From: Labyrinthula sp. Ha
Taxonomy: Eukaryota; Sar; Bigyra; Labyrinthulida; Labyrinthulaceae
DNA: 64,000 nucleotides
Direction of reading: 5' to 3'
Assembly (NCBI GenBank): GCA_015227615.1
Contig: JAALGZ010000008.1
Coordinates: 124,001-188,000 of the forward strand
Part shown: positions 44,322-55,085 of the stretch, piece by piece
Layout: the number at the start of each line of letters is the position of its first letter
Position numbering within the stretch: the stretch's first letter is position 1
Notes under the pieces: model-generated
The model's input: the letters and a program-made list of their open reading frames with translations, nothing else
What the model was told of the DNA's origin: nothing
Database searches by the model: none
Translations under genes and position numbers: made by a program

Positions 44322-46091
44322 ATGAAAAAGATTTTAGCTTATGGAAGTGAAGAGGAAGAGAGTGTTGGAAGGCCTTCGTTGAAGCCTTTTCAATTGAGTA
44401 GTACCAATGACTCGGCTAATAATTCTCTGATGTTGAGATATAGCGTAGGTAATAAACAGAGTGCGCTCGTAAAGACTGGTCATTTCCAAGATAATGTCTC
44501 CCTTAACGTTGGGCCGCAGAATCCATACAAAAAGAAGCAAGGTGATGTACAGGGAATGATTACCAGAGTTGATTTTGATCAACATGCATTTGTTGAGCAG
44601 TTCAATGAAATGACACGTGAAGAAATACTACCGGAGAAGGAAACTAATGGAGGTGATGGGATACCTCCACCTCCATCAATGTCTAGTAAGACAAAGCCTG
44701 CAATAACAAAGTTCCCATCTCAAAAGAAATTGAAACTATCCACATCTGACAATTACCTTTTTAACTTGAACTCATCTGAAACTTCCCCGTGGGTAGATGT
44801 ACCTAACAATACATTAGATGAGCAGAAACACCCTGTTTCTAATACCAACATCTTGAATGAGAAGGAAGCAGAAACGAAAATAGATTTGAAAAATCATAAT
44901 GCGGAAATTTCCAAAAAGACTGAACGCCTTGCAAAGAAAGTTGACGAGGAGTTGGAGGAAAGGGCCTCCGGGGGCATAGTGTTCAATGTGATAGAGGACA
45001 AGAACGCATATACAGATTTTCACGGAGAAACTGAGCTTGACTATTTAGGTCGTCCTTGGTGGTTTAGTAGGGATCATTTGTCAGATGAAAACTGGGAGAG
45101 TAAAATTTTAGTACCTAGAAAAAGATTAGCAACCCTGAGAGGGCACAAGAAAGGGGTTAATTGCATACGATGGATGAACAACACAATTGCACTCAGCTCG
45201 AGCCTTGATGGCACTTTGAAAGCATGGAACTTGCAAGAGAAGAGCTGTCTCAGAAGCTATTTTTCAATCCCTGCTAATTTAGTTAAATCGAAAGTAGCAA
45301 CAAATCCGGTTAAGTTCTTTGACATGGATCTTCTAAGAACTGGAGGTACGTTGTGCTCAACGAGTATGGATGGAGAGGTGCAATTATTTGATATTGAAAG
45401 TGGTGGGGTTCTTCAGGAGTTTAAGTTTCAGAATTTGGAAGTACATGGACAATCAAGTAGAAAAGTTATAGCAAACCAGTGCAAATTTCTTTCTCCCAAC
45501 GAGATTCTAATGCCTACGTCTAATCATCTTGTGGTTCATGTCGATCTTCGAGCCAGCGATGTTGTCCAAGAGTACATGAAGCACCAGAGTCAAGTTCTTA
45601 CTGTTTGTGCTCTGCCATCCCAATCGAGATTTGTTTCTGGATCGGAAGATGGGAAGATAGTTGTATGGGATGTTAGAAACACTGTTTATACTCATGAGCT
45701 TTCAGGACCAGGCGCAAAACCTGTTGTCAACCTCTTGGCATCAAGAAAAAAAAGTAGCTTTTTTTATGCCCAAAGTGCTAGCGGAAAAATTGGAAAGTTT
45801 GAAGTTCAGGCATCAGGAAGCACGAAGAAGAAAAAGATTTTCAGTGGGCATCAAGTAGGTGGGTATAATTGTGAATTTGATCTTTCACGCGATGAAAAGT
45901 ATTTGGCGACAGGTGACTCAGCAGGAAAACTTGTGTTCTACAATGAAGACGAAGGAAAAGCTATCAAGCAAATAAAGGCACACAGAAATCCCTGTGTTGC
46001 TGTCTGTTGGAATCAGAGTGTAGATGACTCGTTCAATGGAAAAATATTAACAGGTGGTTGGGATCATAACATAAACATATGGGGAAGATGA
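44322..46091 (+). CDS. CDC40: pre-mRNA splicing factor CDC40/PRP17, WD40 protein
   Basis: 589 residues, one exon. The frame is open further upstream, but earlier ATGs would add a hydrophobic leader unsuited to a nuclear protein and would place the promoter element inside the gene; MKKILAYGSEEEE at 44322 fits the family. The N-terminal 240 residues are polar and flexible. FHGETELDYLGRPWW (about 230-244) matches the conserved lead-in of CDC40, then seven WD40 repeats follow, with GHKKGVN, SSSLDGTLKAWN, SGSEDGKIVVWD, GHQVGGYNCEF and TGGWDHNINIWG. CDC40 joins the spliceosome for the second catalytic step. This step positions the 3' splice site, which is interesting in a genome with introns of about 30 nt. 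The next gene ends only 13 bp away on the other strand. Confidence 0.95.
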   Translation: MKKILAYGSEEEESVGRPSLKPFQLSSTNDSANNSLMLRYSVGNKQSALVKTGHFQDNVSLNVGPQNPYKKKQGDVQGMITRVDFDQHAFVEQFNEMTREEILPEKETNGGDGIPPPPSMSSKTKPAITKFPSQKKLKLSTSDNYLFNLNSSETSPWVDVPNNTLDEQKHPVSNTNILNEKEAETKIDLKNHNAEISKKTERLAKKVDEELEERASGGIVFNVIEDKNAYTDFHGETELDYLGRPWWFSRDHLSDENWESKILVPRKRLATLRGHKKGVNCIRWMNNTIALSSSLDGTLKAWNLQEKSCLRSYFSIPANLVKSKVATNPVKFFDMDLLRTGGTLCSTSMDGEVQLFDIESGGVLQEFKFQNLEVHGQSSRKVIANQCKFLSPNEILMPTSNHLVVHVDLRASDVVQEYMKHQSQVLTVCALPSQSRFVSGSEDGKIVVWDVRNTVYTHELSGPGAKPVVNLLASRKKSSFFYAQSASGKIGKFEVQASGSTKKKKIFSGHQVGGYNCEFDLSRDEKYLATGDSAGKLVFYNEDEGKAIKQIKAHRNPCVAVCWNQSVDDSFNGKILTGGWDHNINIWGR

Positions 46092-46104
46092 ACAGGGTGA
46101 AAGC

Positions 46105-46863
46105 TTAAGAAAACCATCCTGACTTGGTTTTAATTTTCTCGTCTAGTGCTTGAATTTTGGTTTCGCAGTTTCTAATGGCTTTCTCGGTAACTGAGTTATC
46201 ATACATGTACTTCTGATTAAGCTGCTCCTGTATAAGCAAATCTTGATAAATCTGAGTCAAATTTATTCTCATTTCTTCAAGTTCCTGCTTTGTAGCTTCT
46301 GGGTTATCAAGCAAATGGGAAACATCAGGTACTGAGACCTCAAAAGAAGACACTTCTTCGCCAGTAGAGTTAAACTCAAAATTGACAATTGGGTCATCCT
46401 TGATTTTTTCTAAATGCAGTTCCCGAAGCTCATCTAGTGAAGTATTTGGATTTATTTCATATTGAACAACCTTTCCACTCTTTAGAAGGCACTTCGCGAA
46501 TATCTTTTCACCAACAAGTTCTTCTAGAGAAACAGGGGTAACAAGTTCAGGCTCAGCATCTTCTGTATATGAAACAGGGAGATTAAGTATAGAAGAGAGA
46601 GAGCTTACAAGCTTTGGTGATTTATTAAAAGTAGAGAGGAGAAACTCTTCGTTTGTTTTTAGTTGGTAGCAGAACCCAGTGAAACCTGTGGCGGCAACTG
46701 CTGAGGTGAATAGAGCAACTTTTGTTTTGGTAGAGTATCCTTTTTCAGTTACTGTTTGTACTTCAGTTGAGTTGAAACGACTTGGTTTCCAGTGTATTGA
46801 ATAAGACTTGGTGAAAGCTAGTCTCAGTGTTTGTATGCTTTTTATCCTCTTTATGTTTTGCAT
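46105..46863 (-). CDS. probable mitochondrial membrane protein with C-terminal coiled coil, unknown
   Basis: Starting at the ATG at 46863 the product has 252 residues; an in-frame ATG at 46920 would add 19, but lies beyond a promoter-like element, so I prefer the shorter form. The N terminus (MQNIKRIKSIQTLRLAFTKS) is basic, hydroxylated and free of acids, a good mitochondrial presequence. One membrane segment follows (about 48-68, VALFTSAVAATGFTGFCYQL). The rest is acidic with a helical, probably coiled-coil C terminus (about 180-252). I recognise no family; an inner-membrane assembly or tethering factor would fit the layout. Its stop codon is 13 bp from that of CDC40 on the other strand. Confidence 0.75.
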   Translation of the reverse strand: MQNIKRIKSIQTLRLAFTKSYSIHWKPSRFNSTEVQTVTEKGYSTKTKVALFTSAVAATGFTGFCYQLKTNEEFLLSTFNKSPKLVSSLSSILNLPVSYTEDAEPELVTPVSLEELVGEKIFAKCLLKSGKVVQYEINPNTSLDELRELHLEKIKDDPIVNFEFNSTGEEVSSFEVSVPDVSHLLDNPEATKQELEEMRINLTQIYQDLLIQEQLNQKYMYDNSVTEKAIRNCETKIQALDEKIKTKSGWFS

Positions 46864-46872
46864 TTTTCTTAA

Positions 46873-46890
46873 TTGGGTGAATTGCCCAAA
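46873..46890 (-). promoter_or_regulatory. TTTTGGGCAA element pair near the 46.86-kb gene start
   Basis: TTGGGTGAATTGCCCAA forms a short inverted repeat like that at CDC40, 10-27 bp upstream of the preferred ATG. A further single copy, ATTTTGGGCAAGG, lies at 46927-46939. The position supports the ATG at 46863 as the real start. Confidence 0.45.
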
Positions 46891-49800
46891 ATGTGAATAT
46901 CCATATTTTATAGCATGCACAATTGTATTTTGGGCAAGGCAGAGATGCCATAGGCAAACAATTTGAAGGGCGTCTTTGAATTTAGACTCTGCCCTAATGG
47001 GTACTCAAAGTTTGCTAGTTTCGAAAGATTGAGAAACCCCCGTTAACTTTTTGAGGATAGGTGAGTTTACTAAAAGCAACTCGAACACCATAGAACAATT
47101 ACGCTTTTCCCCCTTTTCGACTAACCATTTTAAAGACTCAGCAGATTGGAGGAAAAGGATTGAAGGATTGAAGGAAAGAAGGGGAAGTCAAAAGTCGGTT
47201 AGGCGATGGGATTGATTGTTTAGAATGGCCACAGAACTATCTATCAGTGTAAATACTTTGGTAGTCCAATGATTCATGTCTAGGCTATGCTATGCTCCGT
47301 AGCCAGCGACAGGATCCTTGTTACCAAGAACACTTTCAAAGTAATAAACACTAAATGCCAAGAGGAAAGAATTTCTGTTTTGCAATCAACTTCAGGATTG
47401 AAGCAATCCTTCAAGTGAAAAGAAACGTACAAGAAGACAAACGGAAAGGCCCAAGTTAAAATAAAAATAATAATCTCATTTACACACGCCAATTTCTAGG
47501 CTAGAAAAAGCTACAACAGTTTGTGAAAGAAAGCAAAAAAAAGTCATACACCATGTACAAATACTGTGATTCATAGGAAATGTCAAAACTAGGGGCAGGA
47601 CTAGCTGCTAAAATATTTGAGAATATGAGTTATAAATATATGGTACTTGGTTATGGTAGTTGGTTATAAAAGTGTTCTACAGTACCAAGAAGACCTTAAT
47701 ACTTAATATTGAACATAGGAAACAACAAATATTTTTAACACTAGCTGTACAAAGTTCATAAAGGAAACTTCTTGCCATTATACAAAATACAGAGCATGAT
47801 TTTTCATTTAGCATATAAAGTCATTAAACGAATATAGAGCATACGTCTACTCCCACTACATAAATATAAGCCATATAGGGTAAATGAGTCGGGTATCTAA
47901 GAAGTTGCCATGAACATTAAAAGAAGCATAACACAACCTGGAAACAAAGAATAAACGGATTGTGTTCTCAACAAAATTAGGAGGCAAGTAGACTGCAGTT
48001 TTTTTTTGTCTTCATATTTTAGATCATGCTTCTTACGCTGCTAATTATCCAAAAAATCTGGTTTTGATCTACTTCGGAAACTGGTGTTCTGGGGTCACTG
48101 AAATCGGTTTCAGCAATAAACCCCATCTTAGCTATTACAATCTATTGGCTTTTGAAGTTTTGGCCGAATCATGGGTTCCAGGACACCTTCTTCAGACCTA
48201 TTTTTTTCAAATTCAGATATTTTACTTTTCATATCTTCCAAATTTTGATGTTTTGGGAAGTATGTTCTTAGGTTTGGGGAAATAAGCGCCTGTTATGTTG
48301 ACACCAACTACGCAAATACACGAGATCGAAATAGATCAGAATGGCCCCAGATAAGAGAAAACTCTTAGTTAAAATGTAATGGAGAAGTCCATCCAGATCA
48401 ATAATTCATAAAATAGTACGCAAAAAATAGAGAATAAAATTATCGGAGTTAAGTAAGATTCCTGACTTGCCATGGGTACAATAATGGTAAAACTTTGTGG
48501 AACCACAAGAGTGTTTAAATGAGCAAGTAAGCGACTCATGGCTGCACAATAAGCACCAAAATAAACTTAAAGAATTAAATTTAATTTTTTCGGGACATGC
48601 GAAAATATTTTATACAGTTACTGTTAACGGTAAAATGATGCGAAATATCTGTAACAAAGCATTCCTATGTGAATTGGAAATAAAATATCTTTCCTGTGGC
48701 AACAAAGTATTAAAGAACCATACCAATGAAAAAAGTGGGCGATATATGTAGAATAATTTATGCGGAAGCTAAGAGGCATCGATCTATTATGCAAAAAAAA
48801 ACTCAAAGTTACAGAAATAAGGACATCTTAGATTGTTTATACCCCTTCGTGGAACATTAGTTACTATTGATGTTGAATGGTTAGTTGCAGGGAAATTAAG
48901 GCTTAGATCTCTTACTAGAGCTCGAATTGTCTTGACATAGATGAAAAAATTCTTTTTCTCCTTTAAAGCAAAAAATGAACAAATTTACCAGCATCAACCT
49001 AATTACTCCCCATACGCATAAATTTTAATTTTTCATCACTCCAAACTGAAGTTGAGTAAACTCTTTTATTATTGAATTCAAATGAACTACTATCTACTCT
49101 TAGAACCAACTTTGCCCTTATGTGTAATGAGAAACCAGCGAACAACTTAATGCCTTTGGACTTAGATATTTTTCTCTTAGTAATAAATGATTCAGATTTT
49201 TAAGGCATTTAGAAGAGTAAGTTCTTTAATTTGCTGTCAATATTTTACTCTAGAGCTTAGACCTTCTCTTATAGCTATCGTTGTTCTCTATTTTCTTCGA
49301 ACCAACAGAAGTGTCTAAACTTTGGGGATATGTTGCTCGCTAAGATATTTCACTCGCCCAACTAATTCAGATACTGGGCCACAATATCAAAAGGCTCTGA
49401 ACTCTTCTAATACAAAACCTCGACAAATGTGCTGGTGTTATTCATATATAGGCGGCAGATTTAATTCTTTGAAGATATATAGAGAGAAGCTTCAATCAGA
49501 AAATAGGAGTTTATAATCTTGCCGAAGATTTTAAGTAGGTACAGTCTCGCCACACCTCAATCTAGTTTTAGCCACATTTTTACAATATTGTAACTACCAT
49601 ATGACCACGTTTGTGACATTTGTAGATTAATATTTATATTAGGTGCATAGATAGCTTATTGATAGAGCTCTATGTAGCCTTCTAGAGTAGTACCCAGTAT
49701 TGTTCAATCAGCACTGGCCGCTCATACTCATGATCAGGATACCCTCTCTGCAACTTTCCAGCTATGCCTCGTTAGTTAATGGTCACAAAATCGTGTGGCT

Positions 49801-49993
49801 GTCTAGAGTCTGATACTTTACCCAAAATATTCTTGAAATACCAATTTTGGCTATTCGAGAATAACCAGAAATATTTTTTTAAACTAAAAGGAAGAGTAGT
49901 TACGCAGGTCCAAGTTTCAATCCAGAAACTTTATACAATGTAGAAAGAATGTTATGCCAATGAAAGTTGATTATTAAATACAAGAGAAACAGG

Positions 49994-50220
49994 ATGATGC
50001 CTGCCACTGTAACTAGCATTGTTTTGTATACAACAATTGTGATGAGCTGACGAGTTCCAGCATTCACCTTGCCATAGAAGTGCCGATTACAAGTTTTGAC
50101 GTTGGGAAAGACGAAAAAGAGGAAGAAGTGGAGAATCTAGAAGAATGCCAGGACTCACTTAAAGGAATTTGCTCCTATGAAAAAGGTGTTGCTGAGAGCG
50201 ATTCAGAAGCTGAAGCTTAA
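49994..50220 (+). CDS. possible two-exon gene for a 62-residue acidic protein
   Basis: ATG ATG CCT GCC ACT (49994-50008), a 38-nt GT-AG gap (50009-50046), then 50047-50220 gives 62 residues in frame. The second part begins LTSSSIHLAIEVPITSFDVG and then becomes strongly acidic (KDEKEEEVENLEE), ending GVAESDSEAEA before TAA. Glutamate this frequent is unusual for chance translation of AT-rich DNA, although a purine-rich tract can mimic it. The intron size fits this genome. It could also be the last exon of something longer. No family recognised. Confidence 0.28.
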
Positions 50221-53200
50221 GCTGAACCTATAAGGCACTAGATTGACCTTTTACTTCTTTACATGTAGGAAATCATTGCAATATAAGACTGTATCCATAC
50301 CAAAAGTTTCTTTCTATCCTGATTAACTCTTAACAATAAGGTGCAGTTTAGATAAAAACAATATATTTTCGAGAATAACCAACTTATTTGGATGATTTGC
50401 TGTACAACACGAGGATACATGGTGCTCCGCGACTTTCTACAACCCAACAGTAACTCTAATGATTTCAAGGCCTCCAAAATTATCCATCTACTGTGGTGGT
50501 TGAGCGATGTCCACAATAACATACCTGAGCGCCACTGGTAGTTCTTCTATATGTAGGAATTCTTGGGATTAATTAAGACTTAAGTCAATAATACGGCGAA
50601 TGAAAAACAAGGCACGAGAAAACAAAGAACATATCTAAAAGGGTCAAAAAGATACCCAAAATAAGAAAAAAAAGGAAATATCATGAAAACAAACTTTATC
50701 CGAAGGAGAGCTAAATCCGATGATATTAAATTTTTTAACTCTATATAACTTTCGATTCGGCAAGGAGTTCATAAATTATAATGCCAGGAGGTACGACAAT
50801 ACTTATTATAGAGCTATATCTCAGAGCAAAAGGCATGACTAAATGAGGTAGCACTGTAAGGAGTATATAAAATACTAGAGCTATTATTTTTATCACTCAC
50901 ATTATCATAATAGAAGTAACAAGAGCGCCACTTAATTCGAACTGGCTTAATTACAGGCATCTTTAGTCAGTATGCTAATTTTAAGTCAGCTGGTAAATTG
51001 GGAATGAACTTAAGATAAAATGGCAAGTATTATTTGTGTCTGGCCTATTATGTCTAATCAATGAACTCACAAGTTTTTTAACTATCTTGTGCGAACCTCT
51101 CATTTTGCATATGAGGTTTTTCTAAGTTGCTCTCATTCATAAAACTTGAACACGGTATTCCAGCAAAGCATTCTTCAATATCCTTGTTCCTTTCAAGTAC
51201 TTCATACGGACGAGGCAAAGTATCAGTACAATGAAACACCCAACAACTGATATTTTCGAATGGAACTTGACAACTAATTGTTAACTAAACCTGGGAGGGA
51301 CAAGCATAGATCTGTAATTAAAAAACTTATAGCTATTGAGGAAGTCATACAAAGGAGAATTTCGTTTTTTCATTAATCTGTATTTTCCTCTTGACATGTC
51401 AAGTGCTCGTTATCTAAATTTGGTGGAGGTTTTGCTGAAGAGCACCAAAGAAATTCTTGGCTGGTGATCCCAGTATTTTACGGACCCATATTCCAAAATT
51501 AATTGGAATAGCCCTGGCGTTTGGATCATATCCATTAAATTGCCATATGACTACTTCACTGCATCTAAAAAGTTTCACAATACTCTGTAAAATTTATTTT
51601 CTTTTTTTAGGCCATGTACCAATTAAGTTATACTAAGCTATGAGTGGATTACGCAGTGTTTAGATATATACTTAGCAAACCCTTTCGTTAATATCTTAAC
51701 TCCTAAGTTTGTCTTGGATATTACAAAGTGCATGAGCACAGTAACTAGAGGTAGTAGAGATACCAACTAGTTATAGCCCAGAATCAATACACTTCTCATA
51801 CATGCCATATAGAGATTAGAAAGCTACATTAACAGATCTTACATTGGTGGGGGATGTGAAGAAAATTACAAAAATAAGTCATGGTTACATAGAATTAGTC
51901 AATATAACACATTACCGCCAAATTTGTAAGAGGTTACCATCGTGCTTAGTTGCTTATGTCTATTAAGGAATCTAATTAGTAAATGTAGAAACAAAATTAA
52001 TTTTCTGCAGTTATCGGAGCAACCAGGGAAAGGATTAAGTAAATTCACTAACACTACGTTCAAAGCCGAATCTAAGCTACTGAGTTTGAGATCCATATTG
52101 GTAGAAAAGGGAGCTTCTTCGGTCCAAGTAATTAACAATATAATAAGAATTCATGAGATAATTATGGCCTAAATGATGTAAACTCTAATATAACAATTAT
52201 TAAAAGAAGTAACTAAGTTACTTAGTTAAATGACACTATGACATACATTAAGGTAGTATAACCTCATAGCGGAGTACAAACAAGATGGTAGAGCAAGTCC
52301 AATAGCCTGGGCCAATCGACTCAGTAAAGAATCTTAAAAAAACTTTGCATTTTAGTGTTCCTAAAATAAATATCAGCAAGATTATACACAAGCCTGCATT
52401 ATAGAATAATGTAAACTGATCCTAAAGACCATAAGGGATGCAACAATATACAAAGAAACATTAATTAAGGATTACAGCTTTCACCCAAGCACAAAATGTG
52501 TGCTGCCACAAATCATATTTTATAATACGTTCTTACAAATTCGCCAAGTAGAATAACAATTTTTCTTCTCGATGTTTAATTTCAGGTCTTGGTGAACCAA
52601 AATCTTATTAAGAACTCATGAAAGCAGCTGTTTCTTGTATACGGTTGTCTATATAACTCTTAAGTATCACTCTGAAGAAGAAAAAAGAAATAAATAACTG
52701 TTTGCTTTTAGTAGCATTGTTCATAGCGTATTTGCTTTTACAGAATCCGCTGGTGTACACATGATAAACAAAGTTAAAAGTTCAGAGTTCTCATGCACAA
52801 TTCCCTGATTAATTTTTCAGGTTACGTATTTCCTAACTGGAATACCTAGTGCTTCTACATTTACCTTTCTTTATTTAACCATCAATGAGATCGACTTAAT
52901 TTTCTACAAAATAGACTTCTATAAGTGGCAGAGATTATAAGTCTTAACAAACTTAAGCCACCTCTAAAGCAGTAGTAAAAACTGAGTGCTCAATGGACGG
53001 TTGGAAATTTTAGGACACAGATATGTCTCGCAGTAACAAGTCGAACACTATATTCATGACTCTGCATAGGGATTAGTTGATTATTTTTCATTAATTCTTT
53101 CTTCGTGTTCTATTAATCACCTATGTAGGTAATAACGAAAGATTAGTTCGGAAGATAGGTGCGTACTTGAAAGAACAGTAAAACGATCATGGTGCATTTA

Positions 53201-53442
53201 CATATGTTCCCTTAGTTGATGAAGTAGTCATGTAGACAACCACTCAGGTTCATGCAGTCAAACAGTCATCCTTTCTAGCCTGTGATGTTTAAATTTTATG
53301 AACTAATCATGTTTCTTCAACGGAATGTAGAAGATGTAAGTTTTTTTATACATTTCTTTTATTGGTTAGGGGTCCCTTAACTAAATAATATACATTCAAC
53401 CCACTACAAATACGTATATTCTATTTATTTCAATATGTTTAG

Positions 53443-53510
53443 GTAAGAGACAAATAGGAAAACATCCTTAAGTAGGTCCTAACTATTTTTTTCTTTTATT
53501 AAACAAATGG
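53443..53510 (+). mobile_element. LTR-like scrap 2 (fossil, uncertain)
   Basis: About 50-60 bp resembling the stretch at about 31105-31170: ACAAATAGG, AACATCCTTAA, TAGGTCCTAAC and a T-rich run in the same order and orientation. No other parts of an element are recognisable around it. Its age would be old, given the divergence. Confidence 0.2.
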
Positions 53511-54287
53511 ATCAACCCCAGCCGGAATATAGACACATAATAGTAAGAACTTATTAAGAGGAAAATCTGCTGTTGATAAGTCAATTTGGCTCCAGGATAA
53601 CATGGGTTTAATACACTTACTATAATTCTTCCAGCTAATCTACTTCGCATCGTTCCTCTGCTTATATAATTATATCTAGCAGCACAAGGAGTTCCTTAAG
53701 AATATTTTGTGTTGGCTATTGTACAAGTTTCAAACCCTGGACAAAATAAACTGGCCCTAAGAAAAAGCATTGTCAAAGAAAAAAATAGTTTGATACTTGG
53801 AAACCTATGCATTAATTGGTATTCTTAAGGCGCAAGAAGTACATCGAGTTACTTCATTTGACAGTAAGACCTGATTAATCTACAGAGAACATGCCAATGA
53901 CCCTTAGGTTCTGAACCTCTTGAAGTTTCGCAGGTCTCCCATGTAGTTCTCAGCAATTCCAACATCTGCTAAGCGAACAGGAAATCATGTAGAAACACGA
54001 GCCATACGGAAGGACATATTACTCAACAAACTTGACGTCTCCAACAGTGCAATGCAGAGAATATACATAAGCTTCACACTTCAAGTATCCTTCCGGTGGT
54101 CCACATGAATAATCATGGGTGCAACATTACTCTGTACAAGACTGCACAAAACTACGGGTTGTATATCAAGAATTTCTTAACAATATCCTTAGGGTAAAAA
54201 ACCAACAACACTCCAGGTGGCTTCATTTACACGTAGCCATCTATACTCTTAACGATATCCAATTTCTGGAAACCATGATTTCCATAT

Positions 54288-55049
54288 TTATTGCAGGGTT
54301 TTCTGTTCTTTCTTCAACCTTATAGTAAAACTGTTTTCATGCAGCTCCTTGGCGTGTTGAAACTCTTGCTCAAATGCTGCAAGAGTTTCCTTAGAAAAGC
54401 TATATACTTTTTCAAGTGTGAGGTTTCTCCCAAAAAGAAAAATGGTACCTTCTAGTTTATCTTCAAGCTGCTTAAAATGGTCTTCAATTATTCTCAACGA
54501 AACTGAAAGTTCAACCATAGCAAGGTGCATGTCAACAAAGCTCTTCCTGAATAGACAAATGTTTGCTCTTTGAGGATTCTGATTCGTTGAAACCAAACCA
54601 CCAATCTCAGTAGCAAACTTTATATCCTTGGAAACGACGAGACTTTCCTTCAGAACAAGTTGGTATTCTGGTTTCCACCATTCGCCTAGCAAACTCATGT
54701 CCTCAACTTTCAGAGATCCACTTCCTTTTTCATATCCTCGCCTAAAGAAGTTATTTTTGGCTTGATTTGAAAAATCATAGCTTTTTTCAATAAAACCATC
54801 TCTTAACATCTCATCAGTTTTTTGTTTTGCTTCAAGTATCTCTATTTCCATGTCTTTTTCCAGTTCTTCACTTCTTAAACTTTTTCCATAACTGCTTAAG
54901 AATATTGTTTCAACAGAAAAAATTTTGTGCTGCTCATTATTCAGCTCAAATACATAATCTTTCTCCTTTTTATTGATAGATAAATCTTTTGGTCCAATGA
55001 TAGAATGAATCAATCTTCTTCTTATCCGTTGAATTGATTTCGTTAACAT
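54288..55049 (-). CDS. helical protein of unknown function, divergent partner of the SHOC1-like gene
   Basis: 253 residues from the ATG at 55049; ten codons upstream are open but begin at TTG. The N terminus is basic (MLTKSIQRIRRRLIHSI), perhaps a mitochondrial leader or a nucleic-acid contact. Most of the rest is predicted helix by eye, with charged heptad-like stretches at about 58-85 (EELEKDMEIEILEAKQKTDE) and 175-253. There is no catalytic motif and I recognise no family. I looked for an ERCC1-like domain, because SHOC1/ZIP2 proteins pair with ERCC1-like PTD/SPO16, and did not see one. The start codons of this gene and the SHOC1-like gene are only 36 bp apart, so they must share a promoter, and a shared meiotic role is possible. 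Confidence 0.65.
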   Translation of the reverse strand: MLTKSIQRIRRRLIHSIIGPKDLSINKKEKDYVFELNNEQHKIFSVETIFLSSYGKSLRSEELEKDMEIEILEAKQKTDEMLRDGFIEKSYDFSNQAKNNFFRRGYEKGSGSLKVEDMSLLGEWWKPEYQLVLKESLVVSKDIKFATEIGGLVSTNQNPQRANICLFRKSFVDMHLAMVELSVSLRIIEDHFKQLEDKLEGTIFLFGRNLTLEKVYSFSKETLAAFEQEFQHAKELHENSFTIRLKKEQKTLQ

Positions 55050-55055
55050 TTCTGG

Positions 55056-55066
55056 TATAACGGTTA
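55056..55066 (+). promoter_or_regulatory. TATAACGGTTA in the 36-bp divergent promoter
   Basis: Matches the MSA/MYB consensus YCYAACGGYYA except for A in place of the C. It occupies the centre of the 36 bp between the two start codons. Confidence 0.35.
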
Positions 55067-55085
55067 AGAACGATGACAAAGAAAA

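Larger units (their letters stand above)
46921..54287. other. gene-poor interval of 7.4 kb
   Basis: The longest empty stretch in the window. It contains a possible tiny acidic-protein gene (49994-50220), an LTR-like scrap near 53443-53510 and otherwise short chance-type frames. No tRNA or rRNA seen. Confidence 0.5.
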
